From Streptomyces sp. NBC_00820 (GTDB lineage: Bacteria > Actinomycetota > Actinomycetes > Streptomycetales > Streptomycetaceae): 64,000 nucleotides of DNA. Below the pieces are notes generated by a model. The model saw only the letters and a list, made by a program, of their open reading frames with translations, was not told the DNA's origin and did no database searches. Below are positions 42,493 through 49,672 of this stretch, one piece after another. The stretch is taken from contig NZ_CP108882.1 in the NCBI RefSeq assembly GCF_036347055.1, positions 2,741,001 through 2,805,000 of the forward strand, written 5' to 3'. Within the stretch, counting starts at the first letter, position 1. The number at the start of each line of letters is the position of its first letter. A program made the position numbers and the translations under genes.

Positions 42493-43575
42493 ATGCCTCA
42501 TCCAACTACGTCGATTTCAACGGCGGTTGTGGTGAACCTCGCCGCGCCAGGGCGTACGCGCCTGCGGCGGCTGGCAACCTCCGTGACCGCACAGGTGAGG
42601 CAGGTACTGCGGGCGAAGATCGTTCTCGCAGCGGCCGACGGGCTGACCAACGCCGCGATCGCACGCGAGCTGAAGATCAGCGTCAACACGGTGCGCAAGT
42701 GGCGGGGCCGGTTCGCCGCCGACGGCGTAGCCGCTCTGGCCGACGCGCAACGCTCCGGCCGGCCCCGCCTCTACGGACCACAGGTGCGCGTCGCCGTCGT
42801 GGCCGCCGCCACCAGCGCGCCCCCGTACCCGGAGTCAACCTGGTCGCATCGCAGGATCGCCGCGCAGGTCGCGGGCACGGCCTTCGCCGAGATCTCACCG
42901 TCCCAGGTCGGCCGCATCCTGGCGGACCTGGATCTGAAACCGCACCGGGTGCGGGGCTGGCTCACCCGCCGGGACACTCCGGACTTCTGGCAACGGGCCA
43001 CCGACGTCTGCAACCTGTACCTCAACCCACCCGAGGGCGCGGTGGTGCTTTCCATCGACGAGAAGACCGCAATCGCCGCACGATCCCGACGCCACCCTGG
43101 GCAGGCGCCCCGGCCCGGACGAATGGCCCGGCAGGAGTTCGAATACCGCCGACACGGCACCGCCTCCCTCGTTGCAGCACTGGATGTACGAAGCGGTGAA
43201 GTCCTCACCGAGACCATCACGCGCAACAACGCGGCCACCTTCACCGCCTTCCTCGAACAGGTCGATACGGTCATCGACCCCGCCAAAGACATCCACATCG
43301 TCCTCGACAACGGCTCCTCGCACACGGCAAAGCACACAAAGACATGGCTGGCCGCCCACCCGCGCTGGCACGTCCACTGGACACCCCCGCACGCTTCCTG
43401 GCTGAACCAGATCGAGCTGTTCTTCTCCTCCCTGACACGTCGGGTCCTGCGCAACGGCGACTTCCGCAGCCGAGACCACCTCATCGACAAGCTGGACGCC
43501 TACGTCATCCAGCACAACAAGACCGCGAAGCCGTACCGCTGGACCTATGACGGCACCCCACTCAAGACAGCGTGA
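42493..43575 (+). CDS. IS630-family transposase
   Basis: A 360-residue transposase. The N-terminal HTH is LTNAAIARELKISVNTVRKW and the second winged part SQVGRILADLDLKPHRV. The DDE core has LSIDEKTAIAA (first Asp), IHIVLDNGSSH (second Asp) and HASWLNQIELFFSSL (Glu). The frame is intact. ATG 42493 follows CAGGAAAC. The right terminal repeat starts 14 bases after the stop codon. Confidence 0.88.
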   Translation: MPHPTTSISTAVVVNLAAPGRTRLRRLATSVTAQVRQVLRAKIVLAAADGLTNAAIARELKISVNTVRKWRGRFAADGVAALADAQRSGRPRLYGPQVRVAVVAAATSAPPYPESTWSHRRIAAQVAGTAFAEISPSQVGRILADLDLKPHRVRGWLTRRDTPDFWQRATDVCNLYLNPPEGAVVLSIDEKTAIAARSRRHPGQAPRPGRMARQEFEYRRHGTASLVAALDVRSGEVLTETITRNNAATFTAFLEQVDTVIDPAKDIHIVLDNGSSHTAKHTKTWLAAHPRWHVHWTPPHASWLNQIELFFSSLTRRVLRNGDFRSRDHLIDKLDAYVIQHNKTAKPYRWTYDGTPLKTA

Positions 43576-43614
43576 TCGGCACCCCTCTACGAACTTCTGC
43601 GGGGCAGCACTAGG

Positions 43615-44682
43615 TGTTCTGTCCACGGAGGTTGGGTGCGGTGACAGTGGTCACCGTCTGGGGATCTTGAACGAGTGAGGGCCTTCCGGGTTCGGTGTGG
43701 ATTGCGACGTCTACACCAGCCCGAAAGGCCCTCATGCCCCACCGTAATGCACCTCTGACCGAGACCGGACGTCTGCGGCTGGCCCGCTGCGTGGTTGATG
43801 ACGGATGGCCTCTGCGCCGGGCGGCGGAGCGGTTCCAGGTCTCGCCGACCACAGCCCAGCGGTGGGCCGGGCGATACCGCCAACTCGGCGAGGCGGGGAT
43901 GAGCGACCGTTCCAGCCGCCCCCACCACAGCCCTCGACGCACGCCGACGCGGGCCGAACGCCGGATCATCAAGGTCCGCCTCACACGGCGGTGGGGACCT
44001 GCCCGCATCGCGCACCTGCTGGGCCTGGTGCCCTCCACCGTGCACCGCATCCTGGTCCGCTTCGGCCTGGCCCGGCTCAGCCACCTCGACCGAGCCACCG
44101 GCCGGGTCATACGCCGCTACGAACGCGACCGGCCCGGCGAACTCGTGCACGTGGACATCAAGAAGCTCGGCAACATCCCCGACGGCGGCGGCCACAAGGC
44201 CCTGGGCCGCCAGGCAGGCCGCAAAACCCGCTCCGGAGCCGGCTACAGCTACATCCACACCGCCGTCGACGACCACTCCCGCCTCGCCTACAGCGAGATC
44301 CACACGGACGAGAAGAAAGAGACCGCCACCGCCTTCTGGACACGCGCACACGCCTACTTCACCGGCGTCGGGATCACCGTCGAACGGGTCCTGACCGACA
44401 ACGGAGCCTGCTACAAGTCCTACCTCTGGCGCGAAACCCTGACGGCGGCCGGGATCACCCACAAGCGAACCCGGCCCTACCGGCCACAGACCAACGGCAA
44501 GGTCGAACGACTCAACCGCACCCTGCTCGACGAATGGGCCTACGCAAAGCCCTACCACTCAGAACAGGAACGACGCGACGCGTTCCCCCGCTGGCTGCAC
44601 TCCTACAATCACCACCGCGGACACACCGCGCTCGCAGGCAAACCACCCGCCAGCCGCGTCCCCAACCTCACAGGGCAATACA
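43615..44682 (+). mobile_element. IS481-family insertion sequence with 6-bp target duplication
   Basis: The ends are TGT (43615) and ACA (44682), with related terminal regions (GAGGTTGGG about 15-20 bases inside each end). ACTAGG occurs at 43609-43614 and 44683-44688 as a direct target duplication. Removing the element joins the IS630 right end directly to the integrase remnant, so it inserted after the IS630. Confidence 0.78.
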
Positions 44683-44687
44683 ACTAG
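43734..44687 (+). CDS. IS481-family transposase
   Basis: A 317-residue DDE transposase. The HTH region has WPLRRAAERFQVSPTTAQRW and LGLVPSTVHRILVRFGL. The core has HVDIKKLGNIPDGGG (first Asp), RVLTDNGACYKS (second Asp) and PQTNGKVERLNRTLLDEWAY (Glu), all in place. ATG 43734. The stop codon TAG is supplied by the duplicated target ACTAGG outside the element. Probably active by sequence. Confidence 0.88.
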   Translation: MPHRNAPLTETGRLRLARCVVDDGWPLRRAAERFQVSPTTAQRWAGRYRQLGEAGMSDRSSRPHHSPRRTPTRAERRIIKVRLTRRWGPARIAHLLGLVPSTVHRILVRFGLARLSHLDRATGRVIRRYERDRPGELVHVDIKKLGNIPDGGGHKALGRQAGRKTRSGAGYSYIHTAVDDHSRLAYSEIHTDEKKETATAFWTRAHAYFTGVGITVERVLTDNGACYKSYLWRETLTAAGITHKRTRPYRPQTNGKVERLNRTLLDEWAYAKPYHSEQERRDAFPRWLHSYNHHRGHTALAGKPPASRVPNLTGQYN

Positions 44688-44688
44688 G

Positions 44689-45280
44689 TGTCGTTGCCCT
44701 TGGGGAGACGGGTGTGTGCGCAAGGGTTCGAGTCTCGGAGCGAGGGCTCGGCGTTGACTGCCGACTGGAGGATGCTGAACAGGAGCCCGTGCAGGTTAGC
44801 GATGGTCTTGGCGGCATAGGGGCGCCGCACAGTGCCCGCGGGATGCAGGGGGCCGGGCCGACCGTGCTGGAGGTCAAGGATCCACTGACTGACGTGGTCT
44901 CGGGTGATCTTGTTTCCGAGGTCGGAGATGGAGTGCTCGCCGAACCACGGCTGCATGTGCCTATCGACGAATTTGCCGTAGTTGGCCCGAGTCTGGTCGG
45001 ATATATCCGTCAGCAGCCCTATGTAACTGTGGGCGTAGACCGGGAACATGAGCGAGTCCGGCACATCTGACTCTTCTGACTCGACGAACCCTCTGCCCTT
45101 GACCCAGCCCGGCGGCCATTGCTGTCCGTGACCGTTGACGAGGTCGCGGAAACGTTTCGCCTTGTCCTCGTCGTCGAAAGTCTCCTGCTCGCTGCGCCCC
45201 GTTCGAGTGCCGCCAGCTCGCCACGTCACCGTGTAGGAGACGTCCCCGGACTTCCGTCTGTAGGTCCTGATCCCAGCCAT
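44689..45280 (-). pseudogene. int: Integrase N-terminal part, cut by insertion sequences
   Basis: About 196 residues of a tyrosine recombinase from ATG 45280. It has an N-terminal AP2-like arm (RTYRRKSGDVSYTVTWRAGG), a SAM-like core-binding domain (MFPVYAHSYIGLLTDISDQT, ITRDHVSQWILDLQHG, TIANLHGLLFSILQSAV) and then LRDSNPCAHTRLPKGND, where the IS481/IS630 DNA begins. The catalytic domain is missing and does not resume on the far side of the insertions at 41061. The gene begins next to the tRNA att site, as expected for the int of a tRNA-targeted integrative element. Confidence 0.82.
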
Positions 45281-45373
45281 ACGAGGGATCCTACGGAACG
45301 TCGGTGCGGGGATCGTGCGGGGAAGGGCGCTACGGTGTTAGCGTCCCTTCATCGTTTCCGCAGGTCAGGTCGT

Positions 45374-45406
45374 TTCTGCTGTGGTGGGGCGGGTGGGACT
45401 CGAACC
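45374..45406. repeat. attR / tRNA-side copy of the 33-bp direct repeat
   Basis: Identical to 7846-7878. It covers the 3' acceptor and part of the T arm of the tRNA gene at 45385-45458. Together the pair delimits an island of about 37.5 kb. Confidence 0.8.
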
Positions 45407-45458
45407 CACGGCCGACGGATTATGAGTCCGCTGCTCTAACCGGCTGAGCTACCGCCCC
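45385..45458 (-). tRNA. tRNA with CAU anticodon (elongator Met or Ile2)
   Basis: 74 nt on the minus strand. Acceptor GGGGCGG pairs with CCGCCCC and the discriminator is A. The D arm is GCTCAGCCGGTTAGAGC, the anticodon loop CTCATAA (anticodon CAT) and the T loop TTCGAGT. CCA is not encoded. Met elongator and lysidine-modified Ile2 tRNAs share this loop, and I cannot separate them by eye. It is the integration target of the island. Confidence 0.88.
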
Positions 45459-45601
45459 ATAGCGGCGTGTCGCGTACAAGTGTGCGCGCCGTCTGCCGCA
45501 GCATAGCCGCTCATACGATCTCCTGCTTCGGATGGTCGGCTTCTGCGCTGCTTACTGACCTTGAGGACTTCAGCCAGGTCGGCGCGGTTCCCGCACACAT
45601 G

Positions 45602-45623
45602 AAAAAGGACCCCGAAGGGTCCT
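45602..45623 (-). terminator. Rho-independent terminator after the tRNA-Asn genes
   Basis: On the minus strand AGGACCC-TTCG-GGGTCCT is followed by five U residues, 12 bases beyond the 3' end of the tRNA-Asn gene. A textbook intrinsic terminator, unusual in its U tail for this GC-rich genome. Confidence 0.85.
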
Positions 45624-45634
45624 GGTTCACCGCG

Positions 45635-45707
45635 CTCCCCCGACTGGACTCGAACCAGTAACCTGCCGGTTAACAGCCGGCTGCTCTGCCAATTGAGCTA
45701 CAGGGGA
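45635..45707 (-). tRNA. tRNA-Asn (GUU), copy 1
   Basis: 73 nt, minus strand. Acceptor TCCCCTG/CGGGGGA with discriminator G, D arm GCTCAATTGGCAGAGC, anticodon stem-loop GCCGGCTGTTAACCGGC with GTT, T loop TTCGAGT. It is nearly identical to the copy 6 bases upstream. Confidence 0.93.
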
Positions 45708-45713
45708 TCGAAG

Positions 45714-45786
45714 CTCCCCCGACTGGACTCGAACCAGTAACCTGCCGGTTAACAGCCGGCTGCTCTGCCAATTGAGCTACAGGGGA
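45714..45786 (-). tRNA. tRNA-Asn (GUU), copy 2
   Basis: 73 nt, minus strand, same sequence and fold as the copy at 45635-45707. The pair is a tandem duplication with a 6-base spacer and was probably transcribed as one precursor ending at the 45602-45623 terminator. Confidence 0.93.
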
Positions 45787-45945
45787 TCGCTTCGTTGCAT
45801 CGAACGCTCTGACCCGGGTATTCGCCAGGGGGCGGGCGCTCGCTGCGAGACATACATTAGCGCAAGCAGGGGGGTGCTCCGCCAATCGGTATCTCCGGCG
45901 GCCCCACGCCGCACCAGAGACCAACCCAAGAGAAGGGTGGCCGCC

Positions 45946-46248
45946 ATGCGCTACCGGCTCACGTTCGTCGCCGGACTGGCCCTCGGTTATGTACTCGGCA
46001 CCAAGGCCGGACGCGAGCGCTACGAGCAGCTGAAGAAGTGCGCCCGCCAGGTCGCGCAGAACCCGGCCGTACGCAACACCGCGGAGACCGCCACCCAGCA
46101 GGGCCGCGTCTACGCCGGCAAGGCCGTCCACGTCGTCACCGAGAAGGTCGGCGACCGCTTCCCCGACTCCCTCACCCAGCGGGTCCGCACCTTCCGTACG
46201 CGCACCGTCGCCACGGAGGAGGACGACTGGGGCACGAGCAACACGTGA
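45946..46248 (+). CDS. YtxH-like small membrane-associated protein (100 aa)
   Basis: Starts at ATG 45946 with AGAAGGGTGG upstream. A single N-terminal hydrophobic segment with glycine zipper (FVAGLALGYVLGTKAGRERY) is followed by a helical, charged stretch, the YtxH-domain pattern of stress-linked membrane proteins. Function unknown. First core gene to the right of the tRNA cluster. Confidence 0.72.
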   Translation: MRYRLTFVAGLALGYVLGTKAGRERYEQLKKCARQVAQNPAVRNTAETATQQGRVYAGKAVHVVTEKVGDRFPDSLTQRVRTFRTRTVATEEDDWGTSNT

Positions 46249-46344
46249 CGGCGGCGGGCAAAGACCCCCTCGGCCGGAAGGCGCCCGGGGGTCGTGGGCA
46301 CCCTCGGCCAGAGCAAGCCTCGTGTTACGGCAGAATTCACCGGC

Positions 46345-47799
46345 ATGGGGATAGTCGCCGGCTTGGACAGCTCGCCCGATTTCACACGCATCGTGGTCTG
46401 TGACACGGACACGGGCGCCGTGCTGCGCCAGGGGTATGCCCAGCACCCGATCGACACGCCGGACGGCGCCTCGCGCCCGAGCGACGTGGACCCGCAGGCC
46501 TGGCTGCTGTCGCTGGGCGAGGCCGCGGGGGGCGGCCTGCTGGAGGGCGTGCAGGCCATCGGCGTCTCCTCCCAGCAGAACGCGCTGATCCCGCTGGACG
46601 CGCAGGGCAACACCGTGCGCCCGGCGATCGCCGGCGGCGACAAGCGGGCGCAGGTCGCGGCGGCCGACCTGATCGACGCGCTCGGCGGCCGGGAGGCCTG
46701 GGCGCAGGCGGTCGGCAGTGTGCCGCAGGCCGCCCAGCCGGTGACCAAGCTGCGCTGGCTCGCGAAGAACGAGCCCGAGAACGCCGCCAGGACCGCCGCC
46801 CTGCTCCAGGCCCACGACTGGCTCGTCTGGCAGCTGCTGGGCCGGCCGGTCCGCCGTACGACCGACCGGGGCGGGGCCTCCGGCACCGGGTACTGGTCCG
46901 CCGCCACCGGCGGCTACCGGCCCGACCTGGTGGACCTGGCGCTCGGTCACCAGGCGATGCTGCCGGAGGTGATCGGCCCGTCGGACGCGGCCGGTACGAC
47001 CCCGGAGGGGCTGCTGATCTCCGCCGGCACCGGGGAGACCATGGCCGCGGCGTTCGGGCTGGGGATCGGGCTGGAGGACGCGGTCGTCTCGCTCGGGGCC
47101 TCCGGGTCCGTGATGGCCGTGCACCCGGAGGCGCTCGCCGACCAGTCCGGGATGATCACCTCTCTCGCCGACGCCACCGGCATGCACCTGCCGGTCGTCA
47201 CCACCCTGAACGCCGTACGCACCCTGCGCGGCACCGCGGAACTCCTCGGGCTGTCCGACCTGGAGAGCCTGTCCGAGCTGGCGATGAAGTCCACGCCGGG
47301 CTCCCACGGCCTGGTCATGCTCCCCTACCTGGAGGGCGAGCGGACGCCGAACCTGCCGCACACCGCCGGCACGCTCGCCGGGCTGCGGCGGGAGTCGATG
47401 AAGGCCGAGCACCTGGCGCGGGCGGCGTTCGAGGGCATGCTGTGCGGGCTCGCGGACGCGCTGGACGTGCTGCGCGGCCGGGGCGTGGAGGTGCGGCGGA
47501 TCTTCCTGCTGGGCCAGGCGGCCGAGCTGCCGGCCGTGCAGGCGGCGGCGCCGTCGCTGTTCGGCGCGCAGGTCGTGGTGCCGCAGCCCGCCGACTACGC
47601 GGCGATCGGCGCGGCCCGGCAGGCCGCCTGGGCGCTCGGTGTGACGCAGGGCACGCTCGACCCGCGCACCCCGCCCGCCTGGCACGGAGCGGCCGCGCAG
47701 ATCCTGGAGCCGGGCGACGATCTGGCCGTGGGGCAGGCGGTGCGCCAGCAGTTCGTCGCGGTACGGGAGCAGACGCATCCGGGGGCGTTCCGGGTGTGA
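46345..47799 (+). CDS. FGGY-family carbohydrate kinase, xylulokinase-like
   Basis: A 484-residue sugar kinase of the actin/Hsp70 fold. The N-terminal phosphate loop GIVAGLDSSPDFTRIVVCD is diverged from the usual DxGTxxxK. GVQAIGVSSQQNALIPLD and TTDRGGASGTGYWS are substrate-side landmarks. The C-terminal SLGASGSVMAVHP, VMLPYLEGERTPNLP and IFLLGQAAELPAVQ form the ATP-binding lobe. ATG 46345 is chosen over upstream in-frame codons because the fold begins there. Substrate most likely D-xylulose, but other pentuloses are possible. Confidence 0.82.
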   Translation: MGIVAGLDSSPDFTRIVVCDTDTGAVLRQGYAQHPIDTPDGASRPSDVDPQAWLLSLGEAAGGGLLEGVQAIGVSSQQNALIPLDAQGNTVRPAIAGGDKRAQVAAADLIDALGGREAWAQAVGSVPQAAQPVTKLRWLAKNEPENAARTAALLQAHDWLVWQLLGRPVRRTTDRGGASGTGYWSAATGGYRPDLVDLALGHQAMLPEVIGPSDAAGTTPEGLLISAGTGETMAAAFGLGIGLEDAVVSLGASGSVMAVHPEALADQSGMITSLADATGMHLPVVTTLNAVRTLRGTAELLGLSDLESLSELAMKSTPGSHGLVMLPYLEGERTPNLPHTAGTLAGLRRESMKAEHLARAAFEGMLCGLADALDVLRGRGVEVRRIFLLGQAAELPAVQAAAPSLFGAQVVVPQPADYAAIGAARQAAWALGVTQGTLDPRTPPAWHGAAAQILEPGDDLAVGQAVRQQFVAVREQTHPGAFRV

Positions 47800-47938
47800 C
47801 CCGTTCGGCGGTGTTCCGCCCTCGGCTCAATGGGCCAGCCTGTTGGGTTAATCGGTTGAGGTAACACGGGTGGAGTGTTCGACGATAGGGGCCAAGGGCA
47901 CACCGACCGCCCCCACCGCCGACTCCGAGAGACCCAGC
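47800..47938. other. Intergenic before the ABC exporter operon
   Basis: 139 bases with an AT-richer core TTGGGTTAATCGGTTGAGG near 47844-47862 that may contain the promoter of the exporter genes. No terminator is evident. Confidence 0.4.
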
Positions 47939-49672
47939 GTGCTCATACGACTTCTGCGGACCTATCTCAGGCCCTACAGGAAAACCATCACTCTGCTGGT
48001 GCTGCTGCAGTTCCTGCAGACCTGCGCCACCCTCTATCTGCCCAACCTCAACGCGCGCATCATCGACAACGGTGTCGTGAAGGGGGACACGGGTTACATC
48101 CTCTCCTCCGGCGCCCTGATGATCGGCATCTCGCTGATCCAGGTCGTCTGCAACATCGGCGCCGTGTACTACGGCGCCCGGACCGCCGCCGCGCTCGGCC
48201 GGGACGTGCGCCTCGCGGTCTTCGAGCGGGTGCAGTCCTTCTCCGCCCGCGAGGTGGGCCACTTCGGGGCGCCCTCGCTCATCACCCGTACGACGAACGA
48301 CGTACAGCAGGTCCAGATGCTGGCCCTGATGACGTTCACGCTGATGGTGTCGGCGCCCATCATGTGCGTGGGCGGTGTCGTGCTGGCCCTCGGCCTCGAC
48401 GTGCCGCTGTCCGGGGTGCTCGTCGCCGTCGTCCCCGTGCTCGGCATCTGCGTCACGCTGATCGTGCGCCGGCTGCGGCCGCTGTTCCGGTCCATGCAGG
48501 TCCGCCTGGACACGGTGAACCGGGTGCTGCGCGAGCAGATCACCGGCAACCGGGTGATCCGCGCCTTCGTCCGCGACGAGTACGAGCAGGAGCGGTTCGG
48601 GAAGGCCAACGGCGACCTGACCGAGATGCAGCTGGCTACCGGCCGGATGCTCGCGCTGATGTTCCCGATGGTGATGACGGTGGTGAACCTGTCGTCCATC
48701 GCGGTGGTGTGGTTCGGCGCGCACCGCATCGACAGCGGCGGCATGCGGATCGGTGACCTGACCGCGTTCCTCGCCTATCTGATGCAGATCGTGATGTCCG
48801 TGATGATGGCCACCTTCATGTTCATGATGGTGCCGCGCGCGGAGGTGTGCGCCGAGCGCATCGAGGAGGTGCTGGACACCGAATCGAGCGTGGTTCCGCC
48901 GCTCGCGCCGGTCACCGAGCTGCGCCGGCACGGCCACCTGGAGATCCGGGAGGCGGGCTTCCGCTATCCGGGAGCAGAGGAGCCGGTGCTGAGGTCCATC
49001 GGGCTGGAGGCCCGGCCGGGCGAGACGACGGCCGTGATCGGCTCGACCGGCAGCGGCAAGTCCACCCTGCTCGGTCTGGTCCCGCGGCTGTTCGACGCCA
49101 CCGAGGGCCAGGTGCTGGTGGACGGCGTCGACGTGCAGGAGGTCGAGCCCGCTCTGCTGGCCAGGACGGTCGGCCTGGTGCCGCAGAAGCCGTACCTGTT
49201 CGCCGGCACGGTCGCGACCAACCTGCGCTACGGCAATCCGGACGCCACCGACGAGGAGCTGTGGCACGCGCTGGAGGTGGCGCAGGCCAAGGGCTTCGTG
49301 GAGCGGCTGGACGGCGGCCTGGACGCGGTGATCGCGCAGGGCGGCACGAACGTGTCGGGCGGCCAGCGCCAGCGTCTGGCCATCGCGCGCACGCTGGTGC
49401 AGCGCCCGGAGATCTACCTCTTCGACGACTCCTTCTCCGCGCTCGACTACGCGACGGACGCGGCGCTGCGCGCGGCGCTCGCCGAGGAGACGGCCGAGGC
49501 GACCGTCGTCATCGTCGCCCAGCGGGTGGCGACCATCCGGGACGCGGACCGGATCATCGTCCTCGACGAGGGACGGGTGGTCGGCTCGGGCCGCCACCAC
49601 GAACTCATGGCGGGCAACGAGACCTACCGGGAGATCGTGCTCTCCCAGCTCACGGAAGCGGAGGCTGCCTGA
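47939..49672 (+). CDS. ABC exporter, half-transporter 1 (permease-ATPase)
   Basis: A 577-residue type-I ABC exporter subunit. Six membrane helices lie within residues 1-300 (YRKTITLLVLLQFLQTCATL and onwards). The ATPase domain has Walker A GSTGSGKSTLL, the Q-loop, signature NVSGGQRQRL, and IYLFDDSFSALDYATD (Walker B followed by Ser where the catalytic Glu is usual), so the nucleotide site is degenerate, as is common in one partner of a heterodimer. GTG 47939 is the likely start. It overlaps the next gene by one base (TGATG), so the two form a heterodimer. Confidence 0.88.
   Translation: MLIRLLRTYLRPYRKTITLLVLLQFLQTCATLYLPNLNARIIDNGVVKGDTGYILSSGALMIGISLIQVVCNIGAVYYGARTAAALGRDVRLAVFERVQSFSAREVGHFGAPSLITRTTNDVQQVQMLALMTFTLMVSAPIMCVGGVVLALGLDVPLSGVLVAVVPVLGICVTLIVRRLRPLFRSMQVRLDTVNRVLREQITGNRVIRAFVRDEYEQERFGKANGDLTEMQLATGRMLALMFPMVMTVVNLSSIAVVWFGAHRIDSGGMRIGDLTAFLAYLMQIVMSVMMATFMFMMVPRAEVCAERIEEVLDTESSVVPPLAPVTELRRHGHLEIREAGFRYPGAEEPVLRSIGLEARPGETTAVIGSTGSGKSTLLGLVPRLFDATEGQVLVDGVDVQEVEPALLARTVGLVPQKPYLFAGTVATNLRYGNPDATDEELWHALEVAQAKGFVERLDGGLDAVIAQGGTNVSGGQRQRLAIARTLVQRPEIYLFDDSFSALDYATDAALRAALAEETAEATVVIVAQRVATIRDADRIIVLDEGRVVGSGRHHELMAGNETYREIVLSQLTEAEAA

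Larger units (their letters stand above)
41062..43612 (+). mobile_element. IS630-family element with two passenger genes
   Basis: The left end (41062-41085) TAGTGCTGCCTCGCAGAAGT and the right end (43589-43612), reverse complemented, agree at 23 of 24 bases and both end in TA, the IS630 target. The only transposase lies at the right. Between the left end and the transposase are an HxlR regulator and a quinone-oxidoreductase-like gene. No internal copy of the terminal repeat is seen next to the transposase, so the two genes are inside the element. Confidence 0.75.

Noticed and set aside
7879..45373. Conjugation, replication or excision genes expected for an actinomycete integrative conjugative element
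   Set aside because: I looked for FtsK/TraB-like, RepSA/primase-type and small excisionase genes and found none; the island is probably a non-autonomous or decayed element.
47315..49600. A 761-residue minus-strand frame opposite the ABC exporter
   Set aside because: His/Arg/Asp-rich antisense artefact; the exporter motifs are on the plus strand.
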